A stretch of DNA of 64,000 bases, taken from contig JAEWMJ010000049.1 of NCBI GenBank assembly GCA_023393165.1, positions 1 through 64,000 on the forward strand. Reading direction: 5' to 3'. A program made the position numbers and the translations under genes. Of the stretch, positions 35,795-44,775 are shown piece by piece. The notes beneath the pieces were generated by a model, which ran no database searches, was not told where the DNA came from, and worked only from the letters and a program-made list of their open reading frames with translations. Source of the DNA: Bacillota bacterium. GTDB taxonomy: Bacteria; Bacillota; Clostridia; Christensenellales; Christensenellaceae. Each line of letters starts with the position of its first letter. Position 1 is the first letter of the stretch.

Positions 35795-37093
35795 GTGTAT
35801 TGGAACGAACATATTGAATGCATGCCCAGGGAACAGTTAAGGGATCTGCAATCCCGGCGGCTTTCCGACACCGTGTACAGGGTGTATCAGAATGTGCCAT
35901 TTTACAGGAAAAAGATGCAGGAACTCGGGATCGCGCCCGAGGATATCAAGAGTATAGACGATATCAAATATCTTCCCTTTACTACAAAAGCGGACCTGCG
36001 GGACAATTACCCGTACGGCTTATTTGCTTCACCCATGAGCGAAATCATCCGTATACACGCGTCCTCCGGAACAACCGGCAAGCCCACGGTGGTGGGCTAC
36101 ACCCGGAACGACATCACAAATTGGGCTGAAGTCACGGCGCGCGCCCTTGTATGCGCGGGCGGAGACAGCCATTCGGTCGTACAGGTTGCGTACGGCTACG
36201 GGCTTTTCACAGGCGGCCTTGGAATGCATTACGGCGTCGAAAAGCTGGGCGCCTCTGTTATCCCTATATCGGGCGGAAATACCAAACGCCAGATCATGAT
36301 CGCAAAGGATTTCGGCTCAACGATCATTTGCTGCACGCCATCATACGCGCTGTTTATCGCGGAAGTCATGCAGGAAATGGGCGTAGACCCATCAGAATTG
36401 AAACTGCATTCCGCAATTCTCGGCGCTGAGCCCTGGTCGGAAGAAATGCGGCGTGATATTGAAGAAAAACTGAAGATAAAAGCCTTTAATATTTACGGGT
36501 TATCTGAAATCACCGGACCTGGCGTATCCTGCGAATGCCCGGAGCAAAAAGGAATGCATATCAACGAAGATATGTTTTATCCCGAAATCATCAATCCGGA
36601 TACGCTGGAGGTGGAAGGAGAAGGCGTAAACGGCGAACTTGTATTTACCACCATACTCAAGGAAGGCATCCCGCTGCTGCGTTACCGCACGCGCGATATT
36701 ACCAGCCTGAACCATGAAGAATGCAAATGCGGCCGCACATCTGTCCGCATGCAAAGGGTAATGGGACGTTCGGACGACATGCTGATCATCCGCGGCGTGA
36801 ACGTATTCCCGACGCAGATCGAGTCCGTACTGGATAAGTTCAGTGAATTATCCCTGAATTATGTGATCATCGTTACGCGTGAAAAATCGGTTGACGAACT
36901 GGAAGTCAAGGTAGAAATGTCTGAAAACCTGTATTCGGACGAAATCAAGGAAATAGAAAGACTGCAGAAAAAAATTGCGGCAGAGATTCATGCCGTACTC
37001 AATATCAACGTAAAGGTTACTCTGGTCGGGCCAAAAACGATCGAACGAAGCGAAGGCAAAGCCAAGCGCGTCATCGATCTGCGCAAAATTTAA
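35795..37093 (+). CDS. Phenylacetate-CoA ligase-type aryl-CoA ligase, copy 2
   Basis: A second PaaK-type ligase, 432 residues, clearly a paralogue of the copy at 32159-33466. Seen: [41 protein letters not shown] and [18 protein letters not shown]. Start is GTG 35795 after AAGGAGG. The two copies flank iorAB and may differ in which arylacetate they prefer; nothing in the sequence read here decides that. Confidence 0.9.
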   Translation: MYWNEHIECMPREQLRDLQSRRLSDTVYRVYQNVPFYRKKMQELGIAPEDIKSIDDIKYLPFTTKADLRDNYPYGLFASPMSEIIRIHASSGTTGKPTVVGYTRNDITNWAEVTARALVCAGGDSHSVVQVAYGYGLFTGGLGMHYGVEKLGASVIPISGGNTKRQIMIAKDFGSTIICCTPSYALFIAEVMQEMGVDPSELKLHSAILGAEPWSEEMRRDIEEKLKIKAFNIYGLSEITGPGVSCECPEQKGMHINEDMFYPEIINPDTLEVEGEGVNGELVFTTILKEGIPLLRYRTRDITSLNHEECKCGRTSVRMQRVMGRSDDMLIIRGVNVFPTQIESVLDKFSELSLNYVIIVTREKSVDELEVKVEMSENLYSDEIKEIERLQKKIAAEIHAVLNINVKVTLVGPKTIERSEGKAKRVIDLRKI

Positions 37094-37112
37094 CGTTTGG
37101 AGGAGAACAGTA

Positions 37113-37544
37113 ATGTTGATCAAACAGATTTCGGTATTTGTTGAGAACAAACAGGGAAGGCTGCATATGCTTACGGAAGTCCTTGCCAAGGAAGGTATTG
37201 ACCTCAAAGCCATGACCATCGCGGATACGACGGATTTCGGTATTATGCGCTGCATCGTCCAGGAACCCGAAAAAACACTTAAGGTGATTCGAGACAATAA
37301 CTTTACAGCTACAATAACAGAAGTTATCGCGGCGGAAGTGCCGGACGTACCCGGCGGACTGTCCAAGGTACTGAAAATATTGAGCGAAAACGGCATCAGT
37401 GTGGAATACCTGTATTCCTTTGTCCGCATGCATAAAAACAACGCGCTTATTATTTTCCGGGTGGAAGACCCCGCACACGCCGTGGAAATTCTGAAAGCAA
37501 ATAATGTAAATGTTCTGCCCGGAGACGTGCTTTATAATCTCTAA
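37113..37544 (+). CDS. Tandem ACT-domain protein
   Basis: A 143-residue protein made of two ACT-type ligand-binding repeats (~1-70 and ~71-140), a pattern found beside PaaK ligases in many anaerobes. Each half has the VENKQGRL / VPDVPGGLS start with the glycine turn of ACT domains. These domains usually bind amino acids; an allosteric or regulatory role toward the aromatic amino-acid operon is inferred from position. Start ATG 37113 follows GGAGGAG. Confidence 0.87.
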   Translation: MLIKQISVFVENKQGRLHMLTEVLAKEGIDLKAMTIADTTDFGIMRCIVQEPEKTLKVIRDNNFTATITEVIAAEVPDVPGGLSKVLKILSENGISVEYLYSFVRMHKNNALIIFRVEDPAHAVEILKANNVNVLPGDVLYNL

Positions 37545-37555
37545 AGGAGACCAAA

Positions 37556-38686
37556 TTGTTAAGAAATACATTTGCGACGATAGACTTAAACAACGTAAAA
37601 AGCAACGTAAAAGCCGTCCGGTCTGTGCTCGCAAAAAATGCGCAGATCATGGCGGTTGTAAAGGCTGATGCGTACGGCCACGGCATGGTGCAGGTTTCAC
37701 GCGCTGCGATTGAAGCAGGGGCGACATGGCTGGCTGTTGCGATGCCCGAAGAAGCGGAACAATTGCTTCAACACGGGATAACCTGTCCAATTCTTGTCCT
37801 GGGTAAAAGCAACTCCGATCAGAAAAAGCTTGGCGTTGCACTCGGACTCAGAATGTGCGTAACGGATGCTGAGGATGTTGTGGAACTTTCAAAAATTGCT
37901 CGGGAGCTTAAAAAAACGGCTTATGCCCATGTGAAGATCGATACCGGAATGGGCAGGATAGGAATACGGAGCCATGAAGAATTCGCCCAGATTCTGGATG
38001 CGCTGAAAACGTATAAAAATGTCTTGTTCAATGGAATCTTTACACATTTTGCCTGCAGTGATGCGAAGGATAAAGCATTCACTGAGCAGCAGGACACTCT
38101 GTTCAGGGAATATATACGGATCGCCCGGGAGAACGGATTCTCTCCCGTGGCGCATGCATCAAACAGCGCCGCGGCAATCGAATTGCCACGAATGCATTAT
38201 GATATGATCCGGCTTGGAATTTCCCTGTACGGATACTATCCATCCAGCGAAGTAACGCGTGATACCGTGAATTTAAAACCAGTGATGCAGGTGGAAACTG
38301 AAATATCCAGCGTTAAGGAAATCGATGCGAATGATTCGGTAGGTTATTGCAGAACATATAAAGCAAAAAGGAAAACGATGGTAGCAACGCTGCCTATAGG
38401 TTACGGAGACGGATACAACCGCCTGCTATCCAATCGCGGACGCGTAATCGTTGTTTCACAGGGCAAGGCCTGGTATGCTCCCGTAATCGGCCGGGTCTGC
38501 ATGGACCAGATCATGGTGGATGTGACCGGCCTACCTGTAAAATGCGGGGATCGGGTCGTTGTAATGGGTTCATGCATGGATAAGAAGGTGGACGCCGACG
38601 AAATAGCCGGCCTTTGCGGTACAATCAGTTATGAAGTGTTGCTTTCATATTCAACACGCGTACCGCGAATATATATTGGAGAATAG
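37556..38686 (+). CDS. alr: Alanine racemase
   Basis: Interconverts L- and D-alanine for peptidoglycan. In 376 residues: the PLP lysine in VVKADAYGHG (K near 37), a TIM barrel with GMGRIGIR, and a C-terminal barrel with the catalytic tyrosine in NDSVGYCRTYK and GRVCMDQ. Start is TTG 37556 after AAAGGAG. It lies 11 bases behind the ACT gene, so it may be co-transcribed, which is an odd pairing with the arylacetate operon. Confidence 0.95.
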   Translation: MLRNTFATIDLNNVKSNVKAVRSVLAKNAQIMAVVKADAYGHGMVQVSRAAIEAGATWLAVAMPEEAEQLLQHGITCPILVLGKSNSDQKKLGVALGLRMCVTDAEDVVELSKIARELKKTAYAHVKIDTGMGRIGIRSHEEFAQILDALKTYKNVLFNGIFTHFACSDAKDKAFTEQQDTLFREYIRIARENGFSPVAHASNSAAAIELPRMHYDMIRLGISLYGYYPSSEVTRDTVNLKPVMQVETEISSVKEIDANDSVGYCRTYKAKRKTMVATLPIGYGDGYNRLLSNRGRVIVVSQGKAWYAPVIGRVCMDQIMVDVTGLPVKCGDRVVVMGSCMDKKVDADEIAGLCGTISYEVLLSYSTRVPRIYIGE

Positions 38687-38689
38687 TTC

Positions 38690-38810
38690 GTACCTTTTCT
38701 TTTAGAAAAAAGAAAAGGTACCCCAAAGAAAACCAATAACATTAATTAATTAGCATTATTTTTCTTTGGTATTATCTTTCTTTTCAAAAAGAAAGGTAAT
38801 AAAAAAGAGG
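38690..38810. repeat. Hairpin-rich intergenic repeat (family 2, copy 1)
   Basis: Between alr and the next gene: a 14-bp stem GTACCTTTTCTTTT / AAAAGAAAAGGTAC at 38690-38721, an outer pair CCAAAGAAAA / TTTTCTTTGG, and a second hairpin ATTATCTTTCTTTT / AAAAGAAAGGTAAT ending in AAAAAAG. The right half has the same plan as 60385-60440. It may also act as a terminator for alr. Confidence 0.55.
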
Positions 38811-38817
38811 GGACTTA

Positions 38818-39381
38818 ATGGACAAGGCTGAAATAAGACAAACAATGAAGTTAATGCGGGGCGACTTGACATCCAAGTACGTAAACGATAATTCGGAAAG
38901 GGTGTTTGAGTCGCTTATTGAGCTTGACGAGGTTAAAAACGCCCGGCACGTCATGATATACAGCAATTTTGCAAACGAAGTCAAAACGGGAAAGTTGGCG
39001 GGATGGCTGCTCTTTCATCAGAAACAGGTATATCTGCCGGTAGTTGACGGTTCCAAGCTGCTTATCGCAAATATGAAATCCACATGCCTGGAAATGAACT
39101 GTTTCGGAATTGCACAGCCCGAGAAAGCAAGCGCGTGTTTTGTACAGCCCTCTGAAATAGACCTGTTTATAGTACCGGGACTGGCTTTTGACATGCAATG
39201 CAACCGCATCGGTTTCGGCAAAGGGTATTACGACGGACTTCTGAGTCAGGCTAAGGATAACGTTAAGATCGGACTTGCGTATGATTTTCAGATTGTGGAT
39301 AAAATAGGCGTGGAAGAGCAGGATATTAAAATGGACATGGTTGTTACCCCTCAATCTGTTATAATGATATCCCGCGATTAA
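38818..39381 (+). CDS. 5-formyltetrahydrofolate cyclo-ligase
   Basis: A 187-residue enzyme that makes 5,10-methenyl-THF from 5-formyl-THF using ATP. Seen: the opening basic helix (IRQTMKLMRG), VPGLAFD and RIGFGKGYYDGLL, the last being the ATP-binding signature of the family. Start ATG 38818 has GAGGGG upstream. It stands between alr and rsmD. Confidence 0.92.
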   Translation: MDKAEIRQTMKLMRGDLTSKYVNDNSERVFESLIELDEVKNARHVMIYSNFANEVKTGKLAGWLLFHQKQVYLPVVDGSKLLIANMKSTCLEMNCFGIAQPEKASACFVQPSEIDLFIVPGLAFDMQCNRIGFGKGYYDGLLSQAKDNVKIGLAYDFQIVDKIGVEEQDIKMDMVVTPQSVIMISRD

Positions 39382-39412
39382 AAACGCGGATTAGTATAAG
39401 GAGATATAAATT

Positions 39413-39958
39413 TTGAGAGTGATCGCTGGAGAAAAACGTGGCACTCTGCTGAACTCGCCTTTGGGCCGTGACATACGCCCCACATACGACCGCGTTCGGG
39501 AAGCGGTTTTCGGCAAGCTGCAGTTTGATATTCCCGGAACAACAGTGCTGGACCTTTTTGCCGGAAGCGGCGCAATGGGGATAGAGGCAATGAGCCGCGG
39601 CGCAGCTTTTGTCTATTTTGTGGACAGGGATGAAAACGCTATTCAGACCGTCCGCGCCAATGTGCAGAAAACAAAATACACAGAAAAATGCAAAATTATA
39701 AAAAATGATTACAGTTCTGCACTGAATATGTTTAAAAATGCCATAAAATTTGATATAGTATTTATAGACCCGCCGTATGCAAGTAAGTATTACGACAAAA
39801 CGCTTATACAATTGGACGAAAACGGTGTGCTCAATGAAAAAGCCGTTTTGGTTCTTGAAAGCGATGAAGAATTGGAAATAAATTTAAATAATTTTGAGCA
39901 AAAACAAATAAAGAAATATGGAAAGACTACGATAACTTATATGGAGTATACAAAATGA
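39413..39958 (+). CDS. rsmD: 16S rRNA (guanine(966)-N2)-methyltransferase
   Basis: A 181-residue SAM-dependent methyltransferase that modifies G966 of 16S rRNA. Seen: the N-terminal RVIAGEKRG block with GRDIRPTYDRVREA, SAM-binding DLFAGSGAMGIEA and the catalytic FIDPPY. Start is TTG 39413, seven bases after AAGGAGAT. It overlaps coaD by four bases (ATGA), the usual rsmD-coaD pair. Confidence 0.94.
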   Translation: MRVIAGEKRGTLLNSPLGRDIRPTYDRVREAVFGKLQFDIPGTTVLDLFAGSGAMGIEAMSRGAAFVYFVDRDENAIQTVRANVQKTKYTEKCKIIKNDYSSALNMFKNAIKFDIVFIDPPYASKYYDKTLIQLDENGVLNEKAVLVLESDEELEINLNNFEQKQIKKYGKTTITYMEYTK

Positions 39959-40431
39959 AAGACAAATGCGTCTATCCGGGAAGCTTTGACCCGCTGACTC
40001 TGGGACACCTGGACATTATAAAACGTGCCTCCAGGCTTTTCAGCGAAGTACATGTTGCGGTTTTGAACAACACAAGCAAGAAATATATGTTTTCCCTGGA
40101 TGACAGACTTGATATTATTTCGAAGGAAACCAAGCAGTTCGGAAACGTTTATGCTCATATATTCAATGGCCTGCTTGTGGATTTCCTTAAAAAAATGGAA
40201 ATTAACGTTGTAGTAAGAGGCATACGCAACGTAGCCGACATGGAAATAGAAATGCAGATGGCGAATACAAACAAGATACTGAAACCGGACCTGGAAACCG
40301 TTCTGCTGGTGTCAAATCCAAAATTAAACCATATCAGTTCCAGTATTATAAAAGAACTGATTACTCTGCACGCCGATGTAGGAAGTTTTGTGCCAAAAAC
40401 GGTAACGCAAATAATCAATAGGGGGAAATGA
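39955..40431 (+). CDS. coaD: Phosphopantetheine adenylyltransferase
   Basis: Transfers AMP to 4'-phosphopantetheine in coenzyme A synthesis. In 158 residues: YPGSFDPLTLGH, carrying the T/HxGH nucleotidyltransferase motif, a basic VVRGIRN block and ISSSIIKEL. The start overlaps rsmD by four bases. A two-base gap leads to the coiled-coil gene. Confidence 0.96.
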   Translation: MKDKCVYPGSFDPLTLGHLDIIKRASRLFSEVHVAVLNNTSKKYMFSLDDRLDIISKETKQFGNVYAHIFNGLLVDFLKKMEINVVVRGIRNVADMEIEMQMANTNKILKPDLETVLLVSNPKLNHISSSIIKELITLHADVGSFVPKTVTQIINRGK

Positions 40432-40432
40432 T

Positions 40433-40903
40433 ATGAAGATATTTGAGCTGTTTGACGAATTACAGCACGAAGTAGAAAGCAGCAAAAATGCTGTTTTTGG
40501 GAAAAAGAAACTCGACGCCCAGCTTGTAGGCGAAATACTGGAAGATATGCGTGCCGCGCTGCCGCCGGATCTTGCAACCGCTCAGAAAATAATTGAAAAC
40601 GAACAGCAGATCATAGAGAAAGCCAAGGAAAAAGCCCAGAACATTCTGGATGGAGTGGATACGCGGTTGAATGAACTGATTGAAGAACACAAAGTTACGC
40701 AGTTGGCTTATGAAAAATCAAACCGTTTGATAGATATCGCGCAGAAGCAGGCTGCGGAACTTCGGTCGGGGTCTACAGCATACGCCGTAGATGTGCTGGA
40801 TGATATTATATCTTATTTGAAAGAATACATCGACATTGTGAACGAAAACAAGCAGAATTTTATCAATAAAAAGCACAGCGACCAATCACAGTCTACATTT
40901 TAA
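40433..40903 (+). CDS. Coiled-coil protein downstream of coaD
   Basis: A 156-residue soluble, strongly helical protein (Glu, Gln, Lys, Ala rich; residues ~50-110 form a long coiled coil). Genes like this, resembling the H subunit of V-type ATPases, are often found beside coaD in Clostridia; the function is unknown. Its last 11 bases overlap the end of the convergent ylbJ gene. There is no enzyme motif. Confidence 0.75.
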   Translation: MKIFELFDELQHEVESSKNAVFGKKKLDAQLVGEILEDMRAALPPDLATAQKIIENEQQIIEKAKEKAQNILDGVDTRLNELIEEHKVTQLAYEKSNRLIDIAQKQAAELRSGSTAYAVDVLDDIISYLKEYIDIVNENKQNFINKKHSDQSQSTF

Positions 40904-42017
40904 CCCGTCTTGAACGGTAGATCAGGTAAAGTATACAGGGGATCAAAAACATGATCCCTATCCATGTCGCGGCAGAAGAATCGGGAGCAAATGTATCCAT
41001 ATGAAAATCGCCGACACTCATGGACATGGAATTAATGAATATAACGCAAAGTATCACCGCTATTATTGATTGCGTAATCTTAACAGGTATGAAATACCTG
41101 TTTTTTATTCCCGCGAGAGACATTACGGAGTAGGTCTGGAAGAGTATGGACAATCCGGAAAATGTTATAACAAACGTCGCAACCAGTATTTTCTGAGTCA
41201 GCAGTCCGGGGATGTTCCCGAGAGCGATACAGCCGTTGCTCATCTCCAGAACACCGGTCAGGAGCGGATGCGAAAGGTTCAAATCCAGATGCAGCAGGTT
41301 GAAAATCGGGCTTAAGATAAAGCCTAAAAAAGAGAAAATATTGAGTTCTTCCATGATTGTGGTAAATACGGAAAACAGAATGATAAACCCGCCGATCATT
41401 CCGATTGTAGAAAGCGAATTCATGATGGAATCATTCAAAACTTTGCCTACGCGGATATCTGTTTTTTCCTGTTTCACGGTTCTGAATCCGGGCGCATCAC
41501 GCATACTTTTTGGATAGACGAAAATATGAAAAAGCATTGCGGCAATCAGTGCAGAAATGATATGGGGAAAATATATAAATTCCGCCACCGCCGGATTTTT
41601 CAGTATGCTTGTGGCGACAGCGCCGCTGATGAAAAGCGGCCCGGATATACTGGTTGCATTGACGATCCTGACCGCATCGTTATGGGTAATTGCGCCTGAA
41701 CGGTACAAGTCGCCGGAGAGTTTTGCGCCCATCGGGTAGCCGGAAAGTGCGGAAGATATAAAAATATAAAGCAGATTACCGCTTGCGCCAAAAAGCTTGC
41801 TGGTGAAGGGAGTGCAAAAATCAGCCAAAGGCTTTAATATTCCCGTTCTCAGCAAAATGTTGCTGCCGATCATAAAAGGCAGCAGGGAAGGGACAATGAT
41901 ATCCAGCCAGTCATTCAGACCGTCTTTTGCAGCGGCGATGCATTCGGAAGGAAAAATGACTATACAGACAACAAGAAATAATGATATCATTATAAGCAAG
42001 GCAACGTTCGCTCTCAA
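40893..42017 (-). CDS. ylbJ: Sporulation integral membrane protein YlbJ
   Basis: A 374-residue multi-pass membrane protein of the nucleoside-recognition (Gate) superfamily. In Bacillus YlbJ is made in the mother cell and needed for normal spore-cortex formation. Seen: about ten hydrophobic segments, the SSALSGYPMGAKL gate motif and its second half around GVLEMSNGC. Synteny with coaD and the patatin gene matches ylbI-ylbJ-ylbK. I accept TTG 42017 as the start, with GGAGG upstream on this strand. It is the only minus-strand gene of this group. Confidence 0.9.
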   Translation of the reverse strand: MRANVALLIMISLFLVVCIVIFPSECIAAAKDGLNDWLDIIVPSLLPFMIGSNILLRTGILKPLADFCTPFTSKLFGASGNLLYIFISSALSGYPMGAKLSGDLYRSGAITHNDAVRIVNATSISGPLFISGAVATSILKNPAVAEFIYFPHIISALIAAMLFHIFVYPKSMRDAPGFRTVKQEKTDIRVGKVLNDSIMNSLSTIGMIGGFIILFSVFTTIMEELNIFSFLGFILSPIFNLLHLDLNLSHPLLTGVLEMSNGCIALGNIPGLLTQKILVATFVITFSGLSILFQTYSVMSLAGIKNRYFIPVKITQSIIAVILCVIFINSMSMSVGDFHMDTFAPDSSAATWIGIMFLIPCILYLIYRSRRVKM

Positions 42018-42070
42018 TCCTGATCCTCCGTTTTTAAGATATTGATAATTATGTTGAGGAAGGAAGTTCT

Positions 42071-42880
42071 ATGAATAAAAAAACCATCGGACTGGCACTC
42101 GGCGGCGGTTCCGCCCGCGGGCTGGCGCACATCGGTGTGATTTCGGTGCTGGAAAAATATAATATCCCGATTGACCTGATTTCAGGATGTTCCATGGGCG
42201 CCATTATAGGCGGCATATATGCGAGCGGATGCGAAATTGAGTATCTTTCCAAGTTTATCCAGGCTGTGGATGAGAAAAAACTATTTGATTATACGATCCC
42301 TTCGCGGGGGTATGTCAAAGGAAACAAGATTCAGCAGCTGATCAGATTGTTGACGCGGGATTATAGCTTTGGCCAGACCAAAATACCATTCGCGTGTATT
42401 GCAGTGGATGTGGAGGCCGGCAAACTGGTAACCTTTAAAAAGGGTCCGCTGCATGAAGCCATTCGCGCCAGCATATCCATACCCGGCGTATTTATTCCGC
42501 ATGAAATAGGCGAAAAGGTTTATGTGGACGGCGGGGTATTGGACAGAATCGCCATAGATGCTGCGCGCGAGATAGGCGCTGATTTTGTGATTGCCTCGGA
42601 TGTCGGGTATAGGGGCGAGGGACTATCAAAGCCGCGCGGGCTGATTCAGGTGCTGGAAAATACGTTTACTCTGGCATCCTGGGAACTGACAAAAGAACAG
42701 ATGAAGCGGGGGGACGTGGTGATTGAGGTGAATGTGAGTGATTTTGATCCCAATACAATGAAGGACGCGGAAAAGATTATTGAGCGCGGCGTGATTGCTG
42801 CCGAGAAGTATATTCCGGAGATAAAGAAAAAACTGGTCGAATCCGGACGATTGAAAGCTGAAAATTTTGTTAAAAAATAG
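42071..42880 (+). CDS. Patatin-like phospholipase, RssA/YlbK type
   Basis: A 269-residue lipase-like hydrolase of the RssA/YlbK group. Seen: oxyanion GGGSARGLAHIGV, nucleophile SGCSMGAIIGG (Ser in GCSMG) and the catalytic aspartate in VDGGVL. The catalytic dyad therefore looks complete. In Bacillus the same position beside ylbJ is held by ylbK. Substrate unknown. A terminator follows at 42881-42904. Confidence 0.9.
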   Translation: MNKKTIGLALGGGSARGLAHIGVISVLEKYNIPIDLISGCSMGAIIGGIYASGCEIEYLSKFIQAVDEKKLFDYTIPSRGYVKGNKIQQLIRLLTRDYSFGQTKIPFACIAVDVEAGKLVTFKKGPLHEAIRASISIPGVFIPHEIGEKVYVDGGVLDRIAIDAAREIGADFVIASDVGYRGEGLSKPRGLIQVLENTFTLASWELTKEQMKRGDVVIEVNVSDFDPNTMKDAEKIIERGVIAAEKYIPEIKKKLVESGRLKAENFVKK

Positions 42881-42904
42881 ACCGCATTCAGCGGTTATTT
42901 TTTT
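42881..42904 (+). terminator. Terminator of the ylbK-like gene
   Basis: ACCGC / GCGGT with a five-base loop, followed by TATTTTTTT. Confidence 0.8.
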
Positions 42905-42973
42905 GCCAAAAAAAGGTTTTATGTTTATTTTGTCGAATATCCATTTATAATAACAAATTAAAGGTAATGGATA

Positions 42974-43762
42974 ATGAAATACAAAAAATATGAAGCGGTT
43001 TGGTTCGCCGTGTTCATAGTGTTGTTGGCTGCAACCATATGCATGCCGACGCTGTTTGGCGTTCATACGGTGCAAAGGGCGGTCATCGGTTTTGTATCAG
43101 TTCTTGCAATATTTGCAGTTATTAGGATTCTGGACCGGAAAAGCTGGAGCGGCATCGTATCCGTACATTATTTGACCTGCGATCTGCTTGCGTTTTTCAA
43201 TGAGATCCAAGTACTTGTGAATTCAAAATTTGTTTTCAAAAACACAAAATTAAAGTTACAGTTCCTGATTGTGGACGCTCTTTTGGACAGCGGTAAGTTT
43301 GAACAGGCGTTTGCGGTACTGAATGCTATAGACGCCAAGAGGCCTCAGCGCCGTTTTTCTTATTTATACTACTCGGCAAAATACCATATTTATATGGAAG
43401 ACAGAAATGCCGCTGAAACAGAACTGATACTTTTGAAAATGGAAGCGGAAAAGTATAAGCGTTTTAAAAAAAAATATAATGATATGATGGAAACTTATAC
43501 TGATTTGCAGAATAAACTCATGTTTATAAAAAACGAATACGGAAACTGTGCGGAATATTTCAGAAAAATATATGAGTCATCTTTCAAAACGCCGTATGAG
43601 AAGGTTTTTTCAGCCTATTATCTGGGCGTTGTGTCGATGGATAAAAACGAGGCTGAAAGGGCAAAAGAGTATTTTACGTATACGGTTGAAAAAGGGAACA
43701 AGCTGTTTATAGTATGGAAAGCAAAAGATTATTTGGACCAGTTAAACGCTGCGGTGTGTTAA
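42974..43762 (+). CDS. Hypothetical membrane-anchored protein, 262 aa
   Basis: Unrecognised. Two hydrophobic segments at ~10-30 and ~35-55 form an N-terminal anchor, and the remaining ~200 residues are charged and helical with a repeating pattern (for example FEQAFAVLNAID and AERAKEYFTYTVE) that suggests tetratricopeptide-like repeats facing the cytoplasm. It sits between the patatin and the phosphoesterase on the same strand, so a shared envelope role is possible but not shown. Confidence 0.65.
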   Translation: MKYKKYEAVWFAVFIVLLAATICMPTLFGVHTVQRAVIGFVSVLAIFAVIRILDRKSWSGIVSVHYLTCDLLAFFNEIQVLVNSKFVFKNTKLKLQFLIVDALLDSGKFEQAFAVLNAIDAKRPQRRFSYLYYSAKYHIYMEDRNAAETELILLKMEAEKYKRFKKKYNDMMETYTDLQNKLMFIKNEYGNCAEYFRKIYESSFKTPYEKVFSAYYLGVVSMDKNEAERAKEYFTYTVEKGNKLFIVWKAKDYLDQLNAAVC

Positions 43763-43904
43763 AGATAACCCCTAAAAAATAAGTTTAGAAAATATAGATA
43801 TGCATTTAAAATAAGTGTGCATATTCTCGGATGATTTTATATATAAAAATATTGTCTGGTTTGATAAATGACGGGGAGTTTTGCAGAGCGGATAGGGTAT
43901 AGGG

Positions 43905-44744
43905 ATGAAAAAAACAAAACGCAGGATTATATTGCTTTTTCTCCTGGCGGCTTTAATAGTTTTTATTACGTCCGGTCTGATAAGTCCGCTGGGCGTTACC
44001 GAATATGAAGTGTACAACCCAGCGCTGCCGGCAGCTTTTGACGGATATAAAATATTGCAAATATCAGATCTGCAGAATTACACCGATCAATATATTCTAC
44101 CGTTCGCCAGGAATGCAGAACCTGATATTATCGTATTGACAGGCGACACATTCTATCACAGGATGAGCGCCCAAACTGTTGATTGGACGATAAAACTGAT
44201 ATATCAAATGGTTAAAATTGCGCCCGTGTTTTGTGTTTCAGGCAACCATGATTTGTGGAATCCGGATTTTAAAGAATATGAGCGGATCATGGCGGACGCA
44301 GGTGTGATGAATTTGGAAAATACCGGTGTGATGATAACACAAGACAGTGATGCGATCCATATTATGGGTATAAGTGATCCTGATACCTTAAACGATAAAA
44401 ATGCCAGTCGTTTGGTGCAGGAATACATGCGGCAGGTACAATCGACAGATGGTTTTGATATTTTATTGTTTCACCGAGCAAATATGCTGGATTGTTTCAA
44501 AGACAAAGGGTTTGAACTGATTTTATCAGGCCATCTTCACGGCGGACAGATAAGACTTCCGTTTGTCGACGGAGGATTGTTGTCGCCGGAAGGAAATTTC
44601 TTTCCTCGTTATGCCGGCGGTATATATAAGATTGACGAAAAAACCACGGCTGTTGTCAGCCGCGGAATAGGCAATACTTCAATAATTCCCCGTTTTTACG
44701 ATCCTCCGGAACTCGTTCTGATAACTTTAAGAAAAAAATTATAG
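43905..44744 (+). CDS. Membrane-anchored metallophosphoesterase (motif I His missing)
   Basis: A 279-residue calcineurin-like phosphoesterase with a short N-terminal membrane anchor (~8-28). Seen: motif I as ISDLQNY, motif II TGDTF, motif III SGNHDLW, and motif IV GHLHGGQ. In the family motif I is DxH; here it is D-L-Q, so one metal ligand is changed. The later His and Asn ligands are intact. It may still bind metal at a single site or have changed specificity. Its relatives (YkuE-like) act on lipid or nucleotide phosphates. Confidence 0.85.
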   Translation: MKKTKRRIILLFLLAALIVFITSGLISPLGVTEYEVYNPALPAAFDGYKILQISDLQNYTDQYILPFARNAEPDIIVLTGDTFYHRMSAQTVDWTIKLIYQMVKIAPVFCVSGNHDLWNPDFKEYERIMADAGVMNLENTGVMITQDSDAIHIMGISDPDTLNDKNASRLVQEYMRQVQSTDGFDILLFHRANMLDCFKDKGFELILSGHLHGGQIRLPFVDGGLLSPEGNFFPRYAGGIYKIDEKTTAVVSRGIGNTSIIPRFYDPPELVLITLRKKL

Positions 44745-44775
44745 CTTTATTTAATCAACAATTCTGGGACATTTA

